In this document: positions 63,998 through 64,000 of the stretch, piece after piece | How the letters are laid out: every line of letters begins with the position of its first letter | Position numbering within the stretch: position 1 is the first letter of the stretch | Notes under the pieces: model-generated | Databases searched by the model: none | The model's input: only the letters and a program-made list of their open reading frames with translations | Told to the model about the DNA's origin: nothing | Translations under genes and position numbers: made by a program | From: Paraliobacillus sp044383835 | GTDB lineage: Bacteria; Bacillota; Bacilli; Bacillales; Amphibacillaceae | Assembly: GCF_044383835.1 (NCBI RefSeq) | Contig: NZ_JBISEP010000001.1 | Location: forward strand, 248,001 to 312,000 | DNA: 64,000 nt | Reading direction: 5' to 3'

Positions 63998-64000
63998 GCA

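Noticed and set aside
1..64000. CRISPR arrays, prophage, toxin-antitoxin or defence genes, tRNA and rRNA genes
   Set aside because: I looked for repeated spacers, phage-like clusters, short gene pairs and cloverleaf or rRNA sequence and saw none; the window is continuous conserved core genome.

Overview
This window is a chromosomal core region of an AT-rich, endospore-forming low-GC Gram-positive bacterium (Bacillaceae). Gene content and order follow the Bacillus subtilis block from lspA/pyr to codV-clpQY. The protein sequences are clearly diverged from B. subtilis and would fit a moderately halophilic genus such as Gracilibacillus, Virgibacillus, Oceanobacillus or Amphibacillus; the genus is an inference. 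Sporulation is supported by an intact 26-codon spoVM gene at 31129-31209. Nearly everything is on the minus strand, so biological order runs from high to low coordinates. Only yfkK-like, rpmB, rqcH and an MFS transporter lie on the plus strand.

In transcription order: (1) 63997-61100 holds an MFS transporter (divergent), lspA and a RluD-type pseudouridine synthase. (2) 61135-49300 is the complete pyrimidine operon pyrR-pyrP-pyrB-pyrC-carA-carB-pyrK-pyrD-pyrF-pyrE, with two recognisable PyrR-binding attenuators and many overlapping reading frames. (3) 49271-49117 is a decayed IS3-family insertion sequence. (4) 49040-42240 holds rqcH (divergent), a Ca2+-type P-ATPase, yloC, remA, gmk and rpoZ. 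(5) 42228-31129 is the coaBC-priA-fmt-rsmB-prpC-prkC-rsgA-rpe-thiN-spoVM cluster, linking cofactor synthesis, replication restart, initiator-tRNA formylation, the PASTA kinase/phosphatase pair and ribosome assembly. (6) 31057-24283 holds rpmB (divergent), an Asp23-like protein, fakA, sdaAB, sdaAA and recG. (7) 24274-20639 is the FapR-regulated lipid operon fapR-plsX-fabD-fabG-acpP with a visible FapR operator, followed by rnc. (8) 19756-10106 holds yfkK-like (plus), smc, ftsY, ylxM-ffh-rpsP-khpA-ylqD-rimM-trmD and rplS. (9) 10010-1 holds lepB, rbgA, rnhB, ylqG, ylqH, dprA, topA, xerC, hslV and the start of hslU.

The genes are housekeeping functions for nucleotide, lipid and cofactor synthesis, ribosome biogenesis, protein export and chromosome maintenance. 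I found no phage, defence system, CRISPR array, tRNA or rRNA. The points of interest are departures from the expected order: sucCD, trmFO, def and rlmN are absent from their usual positions, and a UPF0435 gene separates rnc from smc. Others are regulatory details (two PyrR sites, a hairpin before pyrB that lacks a PyrR site, FapR operator, an L19-leader-like element, several good sigma-A promoters), a G9 tract inside the Ca2+-ATPase gene, and the IS3 relic. I did not find a convincing undescribed system here.
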